NCBI GenBank assembly: GCA_027186245.1
Contig: CP114484.1
Coordinates: forward strand, 7,162,001 to 7,226,000
Source of the DNA: Coriaria nepalensis
Taxonomy: Eukaryota; Streptophyta; Magnoliopsida; Cucurbitales; Coriariaceae
Length of the DNA: 64,000 nt
Direction of reading: 5' to 3'
The notes beneath the pieces were generated by a model. The model saw only the letters and a program-made list of their open reading frames with translations, was not told the DNA's origin and made no database searches. This document shows positions 12,312 to 24,559 of the stretch, in pieces. Every line of letters begins with the position of its first letter. Within the stretch, counting starts at the first letter, position 1. A program made the translations under genes and the position numbers.

Positions 12312-15300
12312 TTAGAGTTCATCGTGCACTGCAATTACTACCCCTGTCAAGATAAAACTGATACCTATGAGAGCATACATCTTTTACTTCAAAAAACTGA
12401 AAAAAAAAAATTTTTTTTTAATAAATATTACATATCAAACATTCTTTGTTAATACGAACAAAGGGTTCACTTTGTTTTCTGGGGGTAATCATGGCCGATA
12501 ATTCTCGGTTCCATTGACCTTCATTCAATGGGCTCAGCTTTAGAAATGCAAATCTACAAATCAGAACCTTTAAACCTCTTTCATATGTTGTCCTTCTCAG
12601 ATGTTCAGTTCTCAACTCAGTTTGATAGGAAGATACTACAACATAGAAATCTTAGGAAAATTTATTAGAATCCTGATCGTTCTAGTAAAGTTTATGCCTA
12701 ATCCTAGCTCATAGTTATTGTCAATCAAAGATCCTACAGAAAAGAAGGGTGAAAGAATCCAAAGCAAGTTACATTTCCTCGAACAAATGTCTGAGCCCTA
12801 GATCCTATGGGAGGCTAGTAGCAAATTGTCTTGTTCATTCGTAAACCCCAATTTTATATCCTTATGCATCCTTTGTCAGTTTCAGAGCTTTCATTTAAGA
12901 ATGGCCACTAGATGCGAGGTGAGGTACCAGGAAGATTCACTAATGGACAATGAGACGACGTACTTTTGATGCTTCTTGAGGATTTGAAGATCAAAGGCTT
13001 TGGAGCAAAGTAGATGCTCGGATGATCAACCTAGAAAATTGGATTTGGTAACATACTGCAAATCAAGAGGTAGAATGACTGCAAATCAGGAGGCAGAATG
13101 ACAAGATGTGGCAGAAATCTTCAAGAATACTGATGAAATCAAAGTTGATAATATTAGGTCCTTTCAAAGGTGATTTCTAGGTCACTTAGTTTCCTAGATT
13201 ATTAGATATTTTCAAGCATGATTCCAGTTGTGTGAGATCTATAAAGATAAAAATTTCCACATAAAACATAATAAAGACTGAACAAAATAGAAGATTTTAC
13301 AATTTTCACCAGTCTAATGACTCAATGCTTGTAACTTGAATTAAAGCAAGGTAACGAATAGGACACGGCATAATCAAGTTTGAGAAAACTTATTACTCTT
13401 TTCATTTATCAAACAAAATGTTGGGGAATTTGTAAAAAAAAAAAAAAAAAAAAAGGCAATGTTTGGGAAGACGAACACAGAGTTGAAAATCTTTTTCCGA
13501 CTCTTCCCTAAAAAATTGGCGAATTCGCAGGTTCAATTCCTATTGGATGCACGCCAATGGGACCCCCCCAAAAAACTTAGAGAAAAACCGTACACAAGTT
13601 TTGATTTACTGAAGGAGAGTAAGAATTTACCAGACTCCTTAAAGAAAAATGACATTTCTCTTTGAGCAGATTGAAGAGAATCAGAACCATGGACACAATT
13701 CTTTTCTGAATCCAAGCCACAAATAGCTCTAATGCTGAAACCGAAGCAGGGATAAATCAAAACAAAATCTAACAAGGAACTAAGCAGAAAAAAAATGGTA
13801 TGGAAGAAATTGAATTCATGATACGACTCATAAAAGATAGAGTCAACATTGATTAAGATGAGAGCGAATGACCTATGAGGATGAGTAATCTTAGCCTTCC
13901 TTGCATCTGTTGGCCCGATCAAAGCTCGCCAGTCTGCAATAGCATTTTCTTTTTCCAAAACCATAACTAAAACTGGTCCACTGCTAAAAAATAATGTCAG
14001 AGGGTGGACCAGCTTATTTCCAAATGAATATCATAATTGCTACAACAGAAGCTATTCCCTACATCCAGGAAATTCACATTTCTCATAAACCCAAGTGATA
14101 GTAAATCTGAATCTGGCAGACAAAAATCTGATTGATTTGGACTTTCTGATTAAAAAATCAAACCCAGTACTTGAAACAGTAATATAAATAATTTTCTGAG
14201 CAGGCATTTAGATTCTAATAGGAAATTTTCCTAGAAGTAACATTCAGAAAACTCCCCTGCTTCAGCGTGTCTTCCATTTAAAACATATTGGATAGTTATA
14301 TTCTGGAAAAGGTTTGCATTGTCAATTGCACTTTCATAGCACAATCTAGGATAAGATATATAGAGGGAAGGGAGATTATGGAACACAGTGGCTCTTGCAA
14401 AAGTTCATGTGAAGCCAAACATTGTGCAACAAATACAGAACTCAAGTAATAGATAGCATTACCATTGGAACAATCAAGGCACACTTAACAAGACACTATC
14501 GTGAGTAAAAATTTAAATAAGATCCGCAAAGAAAGTTCAAGTATTGCATTTACCTTGTCATGTACTTGACAAGGCTAGGAAAGAAAATCTTCGAGGAATG
14601 TTCGGCATAAAATCTAGACACACTTTCTTTGTCAAATTCCAGATGTTTTTCCTTCAAGATGCTGAAGCCTGATTGCAGAATGGCATTCTTAATGGTATCA
14701 GTGTAGTTGCCATGCAATCCATCTGGTTTTATGAGGGCTAAGGTTTTCTCCTTCTGTTTAGTGACATTACTGAAGGAACTGTGTTTAAAGTATGTAGGCC
14801 ATTAAACAATGAAAAAATCCCACACACTGGCATAAAAATCAGGTCCAAGCACGTTATTAAAAACTGATGATGCAGTGATATGTTACTGAATGAAACATAT
14901 CATTGTTTTAACTAATTATGAAACATAAGAACACAAAGCTTACTTCAACATGCTTATCTAAATGCATTGACGGAGCACGTAGCAAGCAAGGTCTATCAGA
15001 AATTCGAAAAAGAAGAGGATAATTAATACGTACACTACGTCACAAGAGCATGAAATATCTGGAAGTTACAATTCATGTATACTGTTTTAAAATTGAATGA
15101 ACTGAAATAACTTGTAAATACCTCAAGTAGTAAGACAATACGCTATATTATCAAATTAGATATAGAGTACTAAACCAACAAGGAGGATCTTTAAGGAAAT
15201 TCAGAAAGAGTATTAAAATAGGTTTTAAATCTTCTTTTCATTCATTAGAAAATAAAATTACGAAAATCTGTAGAAAATACATATTGCAATTTAATAAGAG

Positions 15301-15456
15301 GAAAGCAATTTTACAGAATAGTTACTGCATTTAGAGTAACAGGAAAGAAATCTGAAACCCTAGATTCGCATACCAGCCAGTAAAAGGACCTACGGTCAGG
15401 AGGAGGATGAAGAAGAAAAGAAACCTCCGGAGAAATGGAACCATGCGGATCACCAT
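12312..15456 (-). CDS. NDK5: Nucleoside diphosphate kinase, type 5 (NDK5-like), with HDEL signal
   Basis: Transfers the terminal phosphate from NTPs to NDPs through a phosphohistidine. Five coding exons with GT-AG junctions and consistent phase: 15456-15374, 14778-14554, 13980-13873, 13734-13631 and 12343-12312, giving 183 aa. Residues 1-27 are MVIRMV then a hydrophobic, Phe/Leu-rich run, a likely signal peptide; a second ATG at 15444 would shorten it by 4 aa. The kinase fold shows LALIKPDG (about 44-51), YMTSGPVLVMVLEK (exon 2/3 junction), WRALIGPTDA, HPHSIRA and NCVHGSD with the catalytic His at about 154. The protein ends VHDEL, an ER-retrieval signal, as Arabidopsis NDK5 (At1g17410, about 181 aa) does. 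Signal peptide plus HDEL implies the ER lumen; that is inference. Intron 4 is 1287 bp and contains a plastid DNA fragment. All catalytic motifs are intact. Confidence 0.92.
13515..13568 (+). pseudogene. Nuclear plastid DNA: 3' half of trnI-CAU plus spacer
   Basis: Begins attggcgaattcgcagg and goes on through the T-loop gttcaattcc and acceptor ggatgca, then cgccaatgggaccc. This matches, from memory, the 3' half of plastid trnI-CAU (3' side of the anticodon stem, T-arm, acceptor) and the first bases of the trnI-rpl23 spacer. The differences I see are transitions in the T-stem (GTAGG to GCAGG; CCTAC to CCTAT). The anticodon itself and the 5' half are absent, so it is not a functional tRNA. It lies in intron 4 of the NDPK gene, in the opposite orientation. 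Whether flanking sequence (13459-13514, 13569-13620) is also organellar is unknown. Confidence 0.7.
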
Positions 15457-16516
15457 TTGCAAAGTGAAAAAGCTGAAAAAAGTAGTCCCATTAATAAAAA
15501 TCGCAACGATTCGGATCTGTATTAGATATTGATTCAGTTCGAATCTAACGCAACTTCCTATTCTTAATCCTCTGTTTGGTCGTCAAGAAAGTGAAAGGAA
15601 AAACAAAGAAATAGGCAACAGACTGTTAGTTTTTTCCATTTTTCTTTCGTTTTAAGTCTCTAATTATCATCAGTTTTTTATATCGATTATATTGGGAAGC
15701 TTGTATGATTAGATATCTTGATTAATTACATATCTGATGATATTTTAATGTGAAAGTGAAAGTGGGGTTAAGATTATCGATATATTATAAATAGGGTTTA
15801 TATGGAAATTTTTTTAAGTTATTTATTAATTTTAAAAATAAAAAAAAAGGTAAATGATATTTTATTACTTATAATATGAGTTATTTAATTAAATATTATA
15901 ATATATTATAAAATTATTTTAAATTATTATTTTTAAGTCAATAATCTTTACACATTAATTTAAAATATAAATTGATCTTAACTTAAAATTTATTTATTTT
16001 TTCACTCAATAATATTTAATTTTTGTTATAATTTTTCTCGCAACAAGTTTTAATCACTTTTATTTTTATTAATTTACCATCTCATCTGCTCTAATTATTA
16101 CCTCCACCTTGGTCACCCTAAAAATTCTTTAAATTCTTTAGAAATTCAAAAATTTAGGAAAAAAAATTAAACCTACTATTTTAGAGTGGTGGAGGTAATG
16201 ATAGATATTGATTGTGACAAATTAGATGGTAAATTATATGAAAATAAAAATAATTAAAAATTTATTATAAGTAAAATATAAAAAATAATTAAATAATAAT
16301 AGATAAAAAAATAATTATATTTCATATTAATAATGATCTCTTTCTATTTCAAATTGGATTATAAGTGGTTATTGGACTAAAGGTAATAGTTTGAAATAGT
16401 AAAGTATAAGTTTTCCTAGTCCAATGTAGTATTTATTTGCCTTATTCTCTATAATACAACGTAGTAAAAAGTCATTTACTCAAGAAAATATATATGTATA
16501 TATATGTTATATATAT
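15457..16516. other. NDPK upstream region, AT-rich
   Basis: 15457-15700 should hold the NDPK 5'UTR and promoter on the minus strand; I cannot fix a TATA box or start site. 15780-16516 is very AT-rich with no coding signal. A block at 16080-16200 contains a short inverted pattern (attacctccacc and ggtggaggtaat) suggesting another small inverted-repeat element. Confidence 0.35.
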
Positions 16517-17480
16517 GATAAATTCATATTAATCTCCAAAATTTAGTATAAATTATAATACACTAAAAATATATAAAAATTATAATGAATATCTAATTTT
16601 AAATTTAAATTATAATAAACTATCATTTTCATTAAAAATAAATGAAATAATTTATGTATGTCACATATTTGTTAAATAACTATTAAAATTATAATTTTGA
16701 CTCGATTTAAAATTTTTATTTATATTTTTATCCTCTTTAATTTAAATATAATACCTTTTAAGCTTTTTTTTTTCTATTTCCTCCACCGCAACCACCAACC
16801 TACACACCAAACTTAAATATTAAATATTTTTATTTTTTGCTCTCCACCTCGTTACTTTTTAAAATTTTTTTTTTTTATTTTCATTTATTTGACCCAACCA
16901 TCATCACTCCCACCTCCTCTCTCACCGACCTCCATGAGAAATCTCTCTCTTCGGAAAATTGAGACCCCAAGTCCTAATTTTCAATTTTTAAATTTTGTGG
17001 ACTAAACCACCACTAGGTCATGCATTCCATGTTTTCCGAAGAGAGAGTGATTTCAGGTAAAAGCGGTTTTGGTAGTGATGGTGGATGGGTAGAAAAAAAA
17101 AAGAGTTAAAAATTGAACATGAGTGAGAGTATGTAATTAAAAATTTAATATTTTAGATTGGTGGTGGACGTTGGCAGTACTAGTGGTAGAGAAGGGTTGT
17201 GGTGGCCCCTAGGGTAGAAATAAATAAATAAATAAAGGGGTTAAAACAATATCAAATTTAAATTAAGGGGATAAAAATATCAATAAAAATTTAAAATTGT
17301 GTCAAACTTAGAATTTTAATAATTATTTATAGCTATGTGATATGTATATGATTATTTCATCAATTTTTAATGGAATTATGATTTTATTAAAATTTAAACT
17401 TAAAATTAAGTATTGATTATAATTTTTATATATTTTGAATATTTATTATAATTTATACTAAGTTTAGGGATTTATCATAA
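16517..17480. mobile_element. Foldback (long inverted repeat) element B
   Basis: The left arm begins atgataaattc then agtataaattataat. The right arm read from 17480 on the opposite strand begins atgataaatccc then agtataaattataat. The arms match imperfectly for several hundred bases, including cattaaaaat, tatcacat-like, aatttttatt and a C-rich inner part (ctccacc and accaacc blocks; tctctcttcggaaaa in both arms). It has no ORF. The outer arms are closely similar to element C at 40000-40855, so the two form a family. The type (MULE-like or another long-TIR class) is not settled. Confidence 0.6.
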
Positions 17481-17673
17481 TTTCCTCTTATATATATTTC
17501 AGAAGGAAACATATCACAATATAAATTTTCCAACATAAATTGCTTTCATAGCACAATTTATTTTTATGGAAACATCGGGAAAAAGCAAGTACAAATTTTT
17601 TTTTTAATCTTTTTCAGATATAAAAGTGGAACGAAACAATCTTATTGACTATTTTTAATTATAAGAAAAAGGT

Positions 17674-19380
17674 GTTGGGCATGATACCCTAAAAGTATGT
17701 AATAAATATAATTTTATAAAATTAATAAAACTGATATTTTTCTATATAATTTGTTTGAATGTGTTATTATTGAATAATATGTATAAATATCAGAAAATTC
17801 TAAATTCATTTATATAACTATAATCTTGTATTTATATGATATGATTTAGATTATAGATAATGAGTTAAATTGTTCGCAATATATTAAAAAATGAAATCTT
17901 TAATTAATGGATGCTAGTATGGTCTACTAGCATTATAAATATAAGTAATCTAGATCCGAATCACTGATGTAAATAGATATCTTAGTGCAGGTACTTTATA
18001 TAATTGTATTATATAGCACTGGACCCGATATAAATTAATTCTTTATTAACATACCGTTTGCTATAAAGAATTTTATTCATATCAATAGATTATCATATGC
18101 AGATCAATATGAATCTTGAGTAGTCATGAACTCCTATTTATGTTAACTGTATTTTTTGATTCACTTGTCACGGTTTGTTTGTAAAATAAGCTAAAGACTT
18201 TGTTTTGGATGTTCATTGAGATAAGCGGCTGGAAACATGATTTATAGATACGAAATCCAAACCTTCTTCATATAAGATTATATATTGGTTTCCCTTAAGG
18301 ATTAATTATGGAACTGAATGGTTTTGAGTTCAATTTTATAATTAAGTTCAAAATTGACTGTTCACTAATGGATTAATGGTACTTAAGGATAAAAAGAATA
18401 TTAGAGAGGTAAAATGGTAATTTTGACCAGTTCTAATTTTGAATTATTTATTGGAGGATTAAATTACATGTAATGATAATATCAATTGACTTTAGAGTTT
18501 ACTTACGAATTTGTTCTATAATTGCTAATTGCAAGAGTACAATCACATTTTTTAGTATAATAATATTGGAATTAATAAATAAGATATATTATATTAAAGA
18601 GTCTAATTAATAATTTAATTTATTGGAGTTTAGAATTCTAGATCTATGGTCCCTAAGTCGTCTCTATAAAACACTGTATAGATTAAGTATGACATAAAGA
18701 TAAAGATAAAGTTTATTTGCAAGGAAAAATATATAATTATGAGATAATTGATATTAATTAGTTAATTAGAGAATTAATTAATTAAAAGATATATTTAAAT
18801 ATTATTTTAAATATATATTAATTTTCAAAATATACTATATATAAAATAATAATAAATTTAATTTTGAATTAAATATGTTGTATAATATTAAGTTATTATG
18901 AGATATTAATTTAATATTTTGATTAGGCAAGTCAAATTTAAATCGATTTGAGAAACTAATTTAATATTCAAATAAAATATGATTTGGTTTAAAATAGATA
19001 AGATTCTATTTTAAAATAAATTTAAAAAGATTTGGCCAAAAGATATCTCATGATTTTGTTATTATTTAATATTATGTTTGAATTATTAATTCAATTAATT
19101 AAAAGTATTTAAATTAAAAATAATATTAAACAGAAAACCTAACATAACTCTATAAATACATTCTATTCTAATTATTTTAAAAGATAATGAGAAGAGATCA
19201 TCCTAAAGCAAAAGAAAACTCTATCGTCTCTACGTGCCTACACACGTTCTAGTGTGTCGATGATCGATTTGAAAGATTATAGTGTGAGTCTTAATAGTCG
19301 ATTTGCATGGACAAATGTATGATTTCTTCATCTAGTGTTGATGATTAATTTATATATTTATATAAAAGATTGTTAAATAT
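17674..19380 (+). repeat. LTR-like block, possibly a solo LTR
   Basis: Begins tgttgggcatgatacc, the form of a copia LTR start, and runs about 1.7 kb without coding sequence. It ends beyond a block with cctacacacgttctagtg and tgcatggacaaatgtatg. No matching second copy or primer site was found nearby, so a solo or orphan LTR is the simplest reading. The right limit and target duplication are not established. Confidence 0.45.
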
Positions 19381-19629
19381 TTTTTAGATATTTTTGTTAT
19401 ATATTGGGATGAATAATCACTTTTGCTATGACTTTTTGAATCTGAATTCCAACAAAGGGAAGATTGTTTCTTAAGAGTGTTACCAAATTGACCCAACGAT
19501 GATATTGGAGAGGAAAGAAAAAAAAAGTTCTCAATCCTTATTTGGGCAAGAAAACAAAATGAAACAAAATAAAGGAACCTCATTACCAATTGGTATGAGC
19601 TAAGACTATCATCCAAATTACCATCTTTC

Positions 19630-21781
19630 TCCTCGTGCTCTAAAGGAATCCCATCACTAAGATACTAGCCAAGTCTTCACCATTCTGATCTATACCGCTG
19701 TTACCAATTGGATCCACCTTAATTGTTAATCTCTCACTAGCATCTTCACTGGCCTCTGATTGATTCCCTGTTGCCATGTAGTACTTGGTCTCTCTAAGGA
19801 CTACATCCCGGCAAATACAATATTTAGATGAATTATCATCCTTAAACCAAAGCTTGAAATGCTTTACACTTTCTAAGTAACCAACAAATATACATTTTTG
19901 AGCTCTAGCATCAAGTTTTTCTTATTTTTGGTGTGCAAAGAAAACACAACCTAACACAACCAAACAGTGTCGTCTAGTACAAGGTAGGTTGTTATATTGA
20001 TAGCTCTCACAAAATCTCTTAAGAATTCTCCCTTCAAGCAACATGCATCTAAATCTTTCTAAAGAATTCGGTTCATCCATTTTTTTAGACCATTTTGTTG
20101 TGGTGTGTGGGCAACAATTTTGTCTCACGCCACCTTTATCCTTATAGAATTTATTGAACTCCCCGCTAAGAAACTCTAACCCATTATCAATCATCAATTT
20201 CAATAGTTTTTTACTGATTTGACCTTTACTATTTTCTTCCACTCTTTAACATAGCTCAACGTCTCCTTAGTAACATTTAATGACTTGCTAAACTTCACTC
20301 GAGTAGCCTTACCACAGACACAATTCTCACAAAAGTTCAAGTCATGTAGTTTTCTCCACCAAACAACACTTGCTTTTTGAATTCCTGCAAACTTCTTTCA
20401 CTAACATGGCTAAGTTACTTGTGTGCCATAAGCTTGCCAAAGAGCTTTTTCTCGTTCTGCCACCATTGTCGCGATGTCAATCATGGTGCTTCCTTGAAGA
20501 ACATAGAGACATATATCCCTAATCCTCTTCATCACGACTAAAGTATTATTTTCTCCATTCCAACCAAAGTCGTGTTGATCAAGCATACTTAGTGAAATAA
20601 GCTTCATTCAAAGTTGAAGAACATGCTTCACATTCAATAAGATCCTTTCAATCCCATTGTGAGTCTTGATCCTCATTGAGCCAATGCCAACCGCTTTGCA
20701 GGGTTCATTGTTCCCCAATAAAACTTGATCGCCATCGATCTTCTTATATTTCTTAAACCAACCTTTGTTGGGAGTTATATAGAATGAGTAACCTGAATCC
20801 ATAACCCATTGCCTATCTGAGTGCTTCATTGTAACAACCAAGACATCCAAACTCCCATAGCCTTCATATTTTTGAATAATAGCTGCTTTGCCACTACCTA
20901 GTTATGACTTCACTTCTTTCTTTCTCTTTGGAAAATCTTTCTTTATGGGTCCCTCCTCATGGAAAAAAAAGTATTTTATGACCTTCTTGCCATCACTAAA
21001 CTTTGACTTGTCCTTTTGCTTTCCCTTTGAATCTATATTTCTTGGTCTTCCTCTAACTACTAACCCATCTCCGGTATGGTCATCCATTTCATTCTTTCGT
21101 TTCGACTCCTTAGACTTTAGGGTTCCCACAACATCTTTCAAAGTAATAGTTTCCCTTCCATGTTGTAAAATATCCATAAAATTCTCATGACTTTTAGCAA
21201 GGAATATAACAAAAAAAAAAAAAAAAAAGCTATCCTCATCCTTAAAAGTGACCCAAATATACTCTAACTCCCTCCATAATTATCTTGTTGAACTCATTGA
21301 TATGATCATGTAAGTCTTTTTCTTCCCCCATCTTGAAAATGAAGAAATCTGCATTGAGATACAACTTATGTGAAAGATTCTTGGTCATATTATACAAAAA
21401 TTTGAGCTTTAATCAAATCTCGGTCGCCGATTTCATTTTCGCAACTTCTCTTAGCATGTTTGTCACTAAGACTAAGAATTAAAGTATTATATGTCCTTTC
21501 AAGCACCTCTTCCTTTTTATCATCATCCATAATAGCCAGAAGTTTAGATGTTCCCCTAGTGCTTTTGCAAGACCTATATTTTCTAAATGTGCCAACATCT
21601 TCATTTCCATAACCTAGTCATTAGACTCATAAAACCTTTCAATATCTACCTTCAAAGTAGAACTAGTCATTTTAGTAATTGTTTTGCACACTTGACATGC
21701 ATTGTTAAGAATTTAAACAATATTAATGAGTTCCCTTTTCTAAACCACATAAACCTCAGCCTTAACCTGACTCTGATACCA
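19630..21781 (-). pseudogene. Ty1/copia gag-protease-integrase relic, element 3
   Basis: Reading leftward from the primer site: a gag segment near 21370-21250 (NADFFIFKMGEEKDLHDH); a basic stretch with a degenerate zinc knuckle (KYFFFHEEGPIKKD) at 21177-20902; protease-like RQWVMDSGYSFYITP at 20820-20760; pre-integrase sequence at 20600-20410; an integrase segment with DNGLEFLSGEFNKFYKD at about 20180; and the segment downstream of integrase with SVKHFKLW-like sequence down to about 19630. Frameshifts and stops throughout. RT and RNase H are missing; the relic ends near LTR-like sequence at 17674-19380, which lies in the opposite direction. Confidence 0.8.
21771..21781 (-). other. Primer binding site of copia element 3
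   Basis: Minus strand TGGTATCAGAG follows an LTR end TACTACA (LTR end at 21785) after a 3-base spacer. It is the usual initiator-tRNA-Met priming site. Confidence 0.75.
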
Positions 21782-21784
21782 ATT

Positions 21785-22200
21785 TGTAGTGATAATAAAC
21801 TGAAGCAAACATATAGTAATAGTTATAGGACAACTAACCAAGTAATTACACCAAATAAAATAAATTGGAGCATACTCAAATTAGAAAAAAGTAAAGAAGA
21901 AGACAAGATTTTATGCTAGTTCATACTTCAATTTGAAGCTCTATGTCAAAAAACGGTGGTGTTTATTTTCTACTATAATCAATCAAAGAGTTTACAAGAA
22001 GGGGATTACAAGAAATTCCCTATGAGTTTCAAAACCTACTCTAGTTTCCTTATAACCTCTCTTTCTCCTTATCTTACTGTTTTCTTCTTTTTCTTTTTGT
22101 ATATCCCTCTAGGCTCCCTACACATCCTTTTATAGGAAAAAAATAAAGCCCATAAAGACTTTAAAGCCCATAACTCCACTTGAGCCACACGATTACACTT
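21785..22200 (-). repeat. 5' LTR of copia element 3 (right limit approximate)
   Basis: Sequence directly outside the primer site, ending in CA at 21785 on the minus strand. It is non-coding with a pyrimidine-rich middle. No second copy was found, so the outer limit near 22200 is a guess from composition. Confidence 0.45.
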
Positions 22201-22339
22201 TGGACATGCTTTGTTTAGGTTTGAGGAATCTGAGTTAGTCAAATCAACTCAAACATCTAAGATCCAGGTTATACAAGAAACTCTTTCTCATCAGAAAATC
22301 CAGACTCATCTATCAAGAGAACATAGAAAAATGAGGAGA

Positions 22340-24140
22340 TGAGAAGAAAATTATACCAACTCGGAGCTTAGAGAACTGAATGAAACCAACTTCTTGCATA
22401 CGGTGCCGTTCATTGCCACCATGAGGAAAAGGATTTGACTTGGAGGGACAAGTATTTAAAAGATGAGAGAAAAATTTTATCTCTCACCTTTCAATGAGTG
22501 GGGTAGCTAAGTTAGTATAGGAAAGAGTGAAACTCTTACTTATATAGGCATGTGGGTATTGGATCCTCTCTCATGGGTCTAAAAGTCCGATTCATTTAAT
22601 GAACTCGAGACATAAAACCAAGTATGAATTAATTTTTATTTTTTATGGTCCCAGTTTTATGTCAAAACATATTCCAAATTGTCATTTTTTTTACCTAGTA
22701 AAAGTAACAAACAACTTAGGCTTACTCCCACTAGTTTAGTTTAGCTCATTAATTCTTTAGTAACCAACCGGATTTCCTTTCAACCTTAGAAATATTTTGT
22801 TGACCTAATTTAATTAATTCATTGTTGAATAAATTTAATTAGTTAATTAAATATTTCTTGATTAATTATTTAATTTCAGATTAAATCAATATCACACTTG
22901 GTTGTGCTATGAGTGTAGTGTGATAATGATTTAATAAATTAAACTCACTAACGATTTAACTCTTTAAATCTCATGAAGTAGAATAGGTCTGATTTCTCTA
23001 TGAGTCATTCAATCGATTTATTATTATTCTTATGTGTGTGACTTATTAGATTCTACATCACACCGGTAGAATCACAAGCAACCATAATAAATTGACTATA
23101 TCTTACATGTAAGAATTATAGTGATCTTAGGTCTAAGAATCACAAGTATAGTAGTCATTGGATAAATCTCATTAACCATCAATATTATTACAATTGAGAA
23201 TTATCCTAGTGATCACGTTCGATGAATCTCTACTAACCACTTATATGTTTATCATGATATTCTTTTCATATATCAATAGTCATGAGGATCACCATCCTAC
23301 TACTTAATCATGCTACTTAAGAGGATAACCCATGTAATAGTCTTATTGGATTATCAATATCCCTTTATGGAGATTCTATGACTATGAACTATTTAGATCT
23401 TAGACGTTAAGCTACTTGAATCCCATCTAGTGTGATCATTGTCATTGTTTCAAGTGCATAACCTAAGCCCCGAGAGTTTATCATGTATGATACAAAAACA
23501 TTATACCATACAACATTATTTTGAACATAATAATTAATTCAGTTTGTATCAATATATTAAATAAATTAATAATTACTTAAGTTGATATCTAGACAAAAAA
23601 GACAACTCACAACCTTCATATTTAACATTCTATACTTGATCGTTTATCATTTTATTATATAATGCGTTAGCATAATGTTAAAGTATAGAACCCTAAGTAT
23701 ATGATTCCATGGTGATATTAGGTCTGATGATCACTAACACATATAGTCACTATATGAATCATATTAATAGATTAGTATAATTACCATTGAGATTATTTAA
23801 TAGTTATGTTCAATGAACTTAGTCTCCCACTAAGCACCTATATATTTATCATGATATTCTCTAATATCAATTATTATGAGATCAACCATTGTTAACTATT
23901 AAGAAGATAACACTTGTAATAGTATTAACGAATTATCCATGTCATATCTTGATACACCTTTGACTACGAACTATTAAGATCCTTAGACTTTAAGCATCTT
24001 GAATCTCAACTAACATGGTCACTAACATGGTTTAAGAGCATAACCTATAGTTCTAATACTTTATCATGATATGTATATTTAGTACATATTACATTATTTT
24101 CCAATATTATAATAAATATGATAAATAAAAAATACTTTTT
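22340..24140 (-). repeat. Copia-type LTR-like blocks (two diverged copies)
   Basis: Non-coding. 23080-23460 and 23700-24060 are diverged direct copies of each other: both contain attaccattgag-like, cactaagcacc/ctaaccactta, tttatcatgatattct and catgataagta-like blocks in the same order. Both also resemble 9630-9990. This suggests nested or tandem LTR fragments of one family. Confidence 0.45.
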
Positions 24141-24159
24141 AAAAAAAAATTAAAAGAGG

Positions 24160-24460
24160 ATATCATAGATTAAGACAAAGGAATTATGTACTAATATGAG
24201 GAACCCTTCTCTGATCATCCACTAAGCAAAGTCTAACAGGATAAGGGAGAAGGTCCTCACCAAAAAAGCTAACAGCAATGGAATGTGAAAATTAGCAAGC
24301 GCATCTGCAGCATTGTTACATTACCTATACACATGATTAATAGTTATACATAAAGAAATGAGCCAAAACTAAATGGTATGCCAAAGATTTCTAATGGTCC
24401 AATTAGGACAATGATTTTTAAAGGAAAAAACAAAACCTAATAATTGCACTAAACAATAAG
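24160..24460 (-). pseudogene. LINE RNase H-domain fragment
   Basis: On the minus strand a broken frame contains a NCPNWTIRN-like segment, then INHVYR and NNAADALANFHIPLL. HVYRE.N..ADALA is the C-terminal motif of the RNase H domain found in plant L1-type LINEs and related relics. Stops interrupt it. There is no detectable poly(A) tail or partner fragment. Confidence 0.5.
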
Positions 24461-24559
24461 AGGAATAATAATAATAAATGCCTTTATTAATGATAAATAT
24501 ATGAAGTGATTTGATTGTCTTATCAGAATGAATATTCTAGCTCTGAGATACTTACTAGA

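Noticed and set aside
13515..13551. Functional tRNA-Ile gene
   Set aside because: Only the 3' half is present. D-arm, anticodon and 5' acceptor strand are missing.
13459..13665. 68-codon plus-strand ORF
   Set aside because: It crosses the plastid tRNA fragment and the antisense of NDPK exon 4. It has no family motif and is a shadow.
20888..21190. 100-codon plus-strand ORF
   Set aside because: Antisense shadow of the copia gag region on the minus strand.
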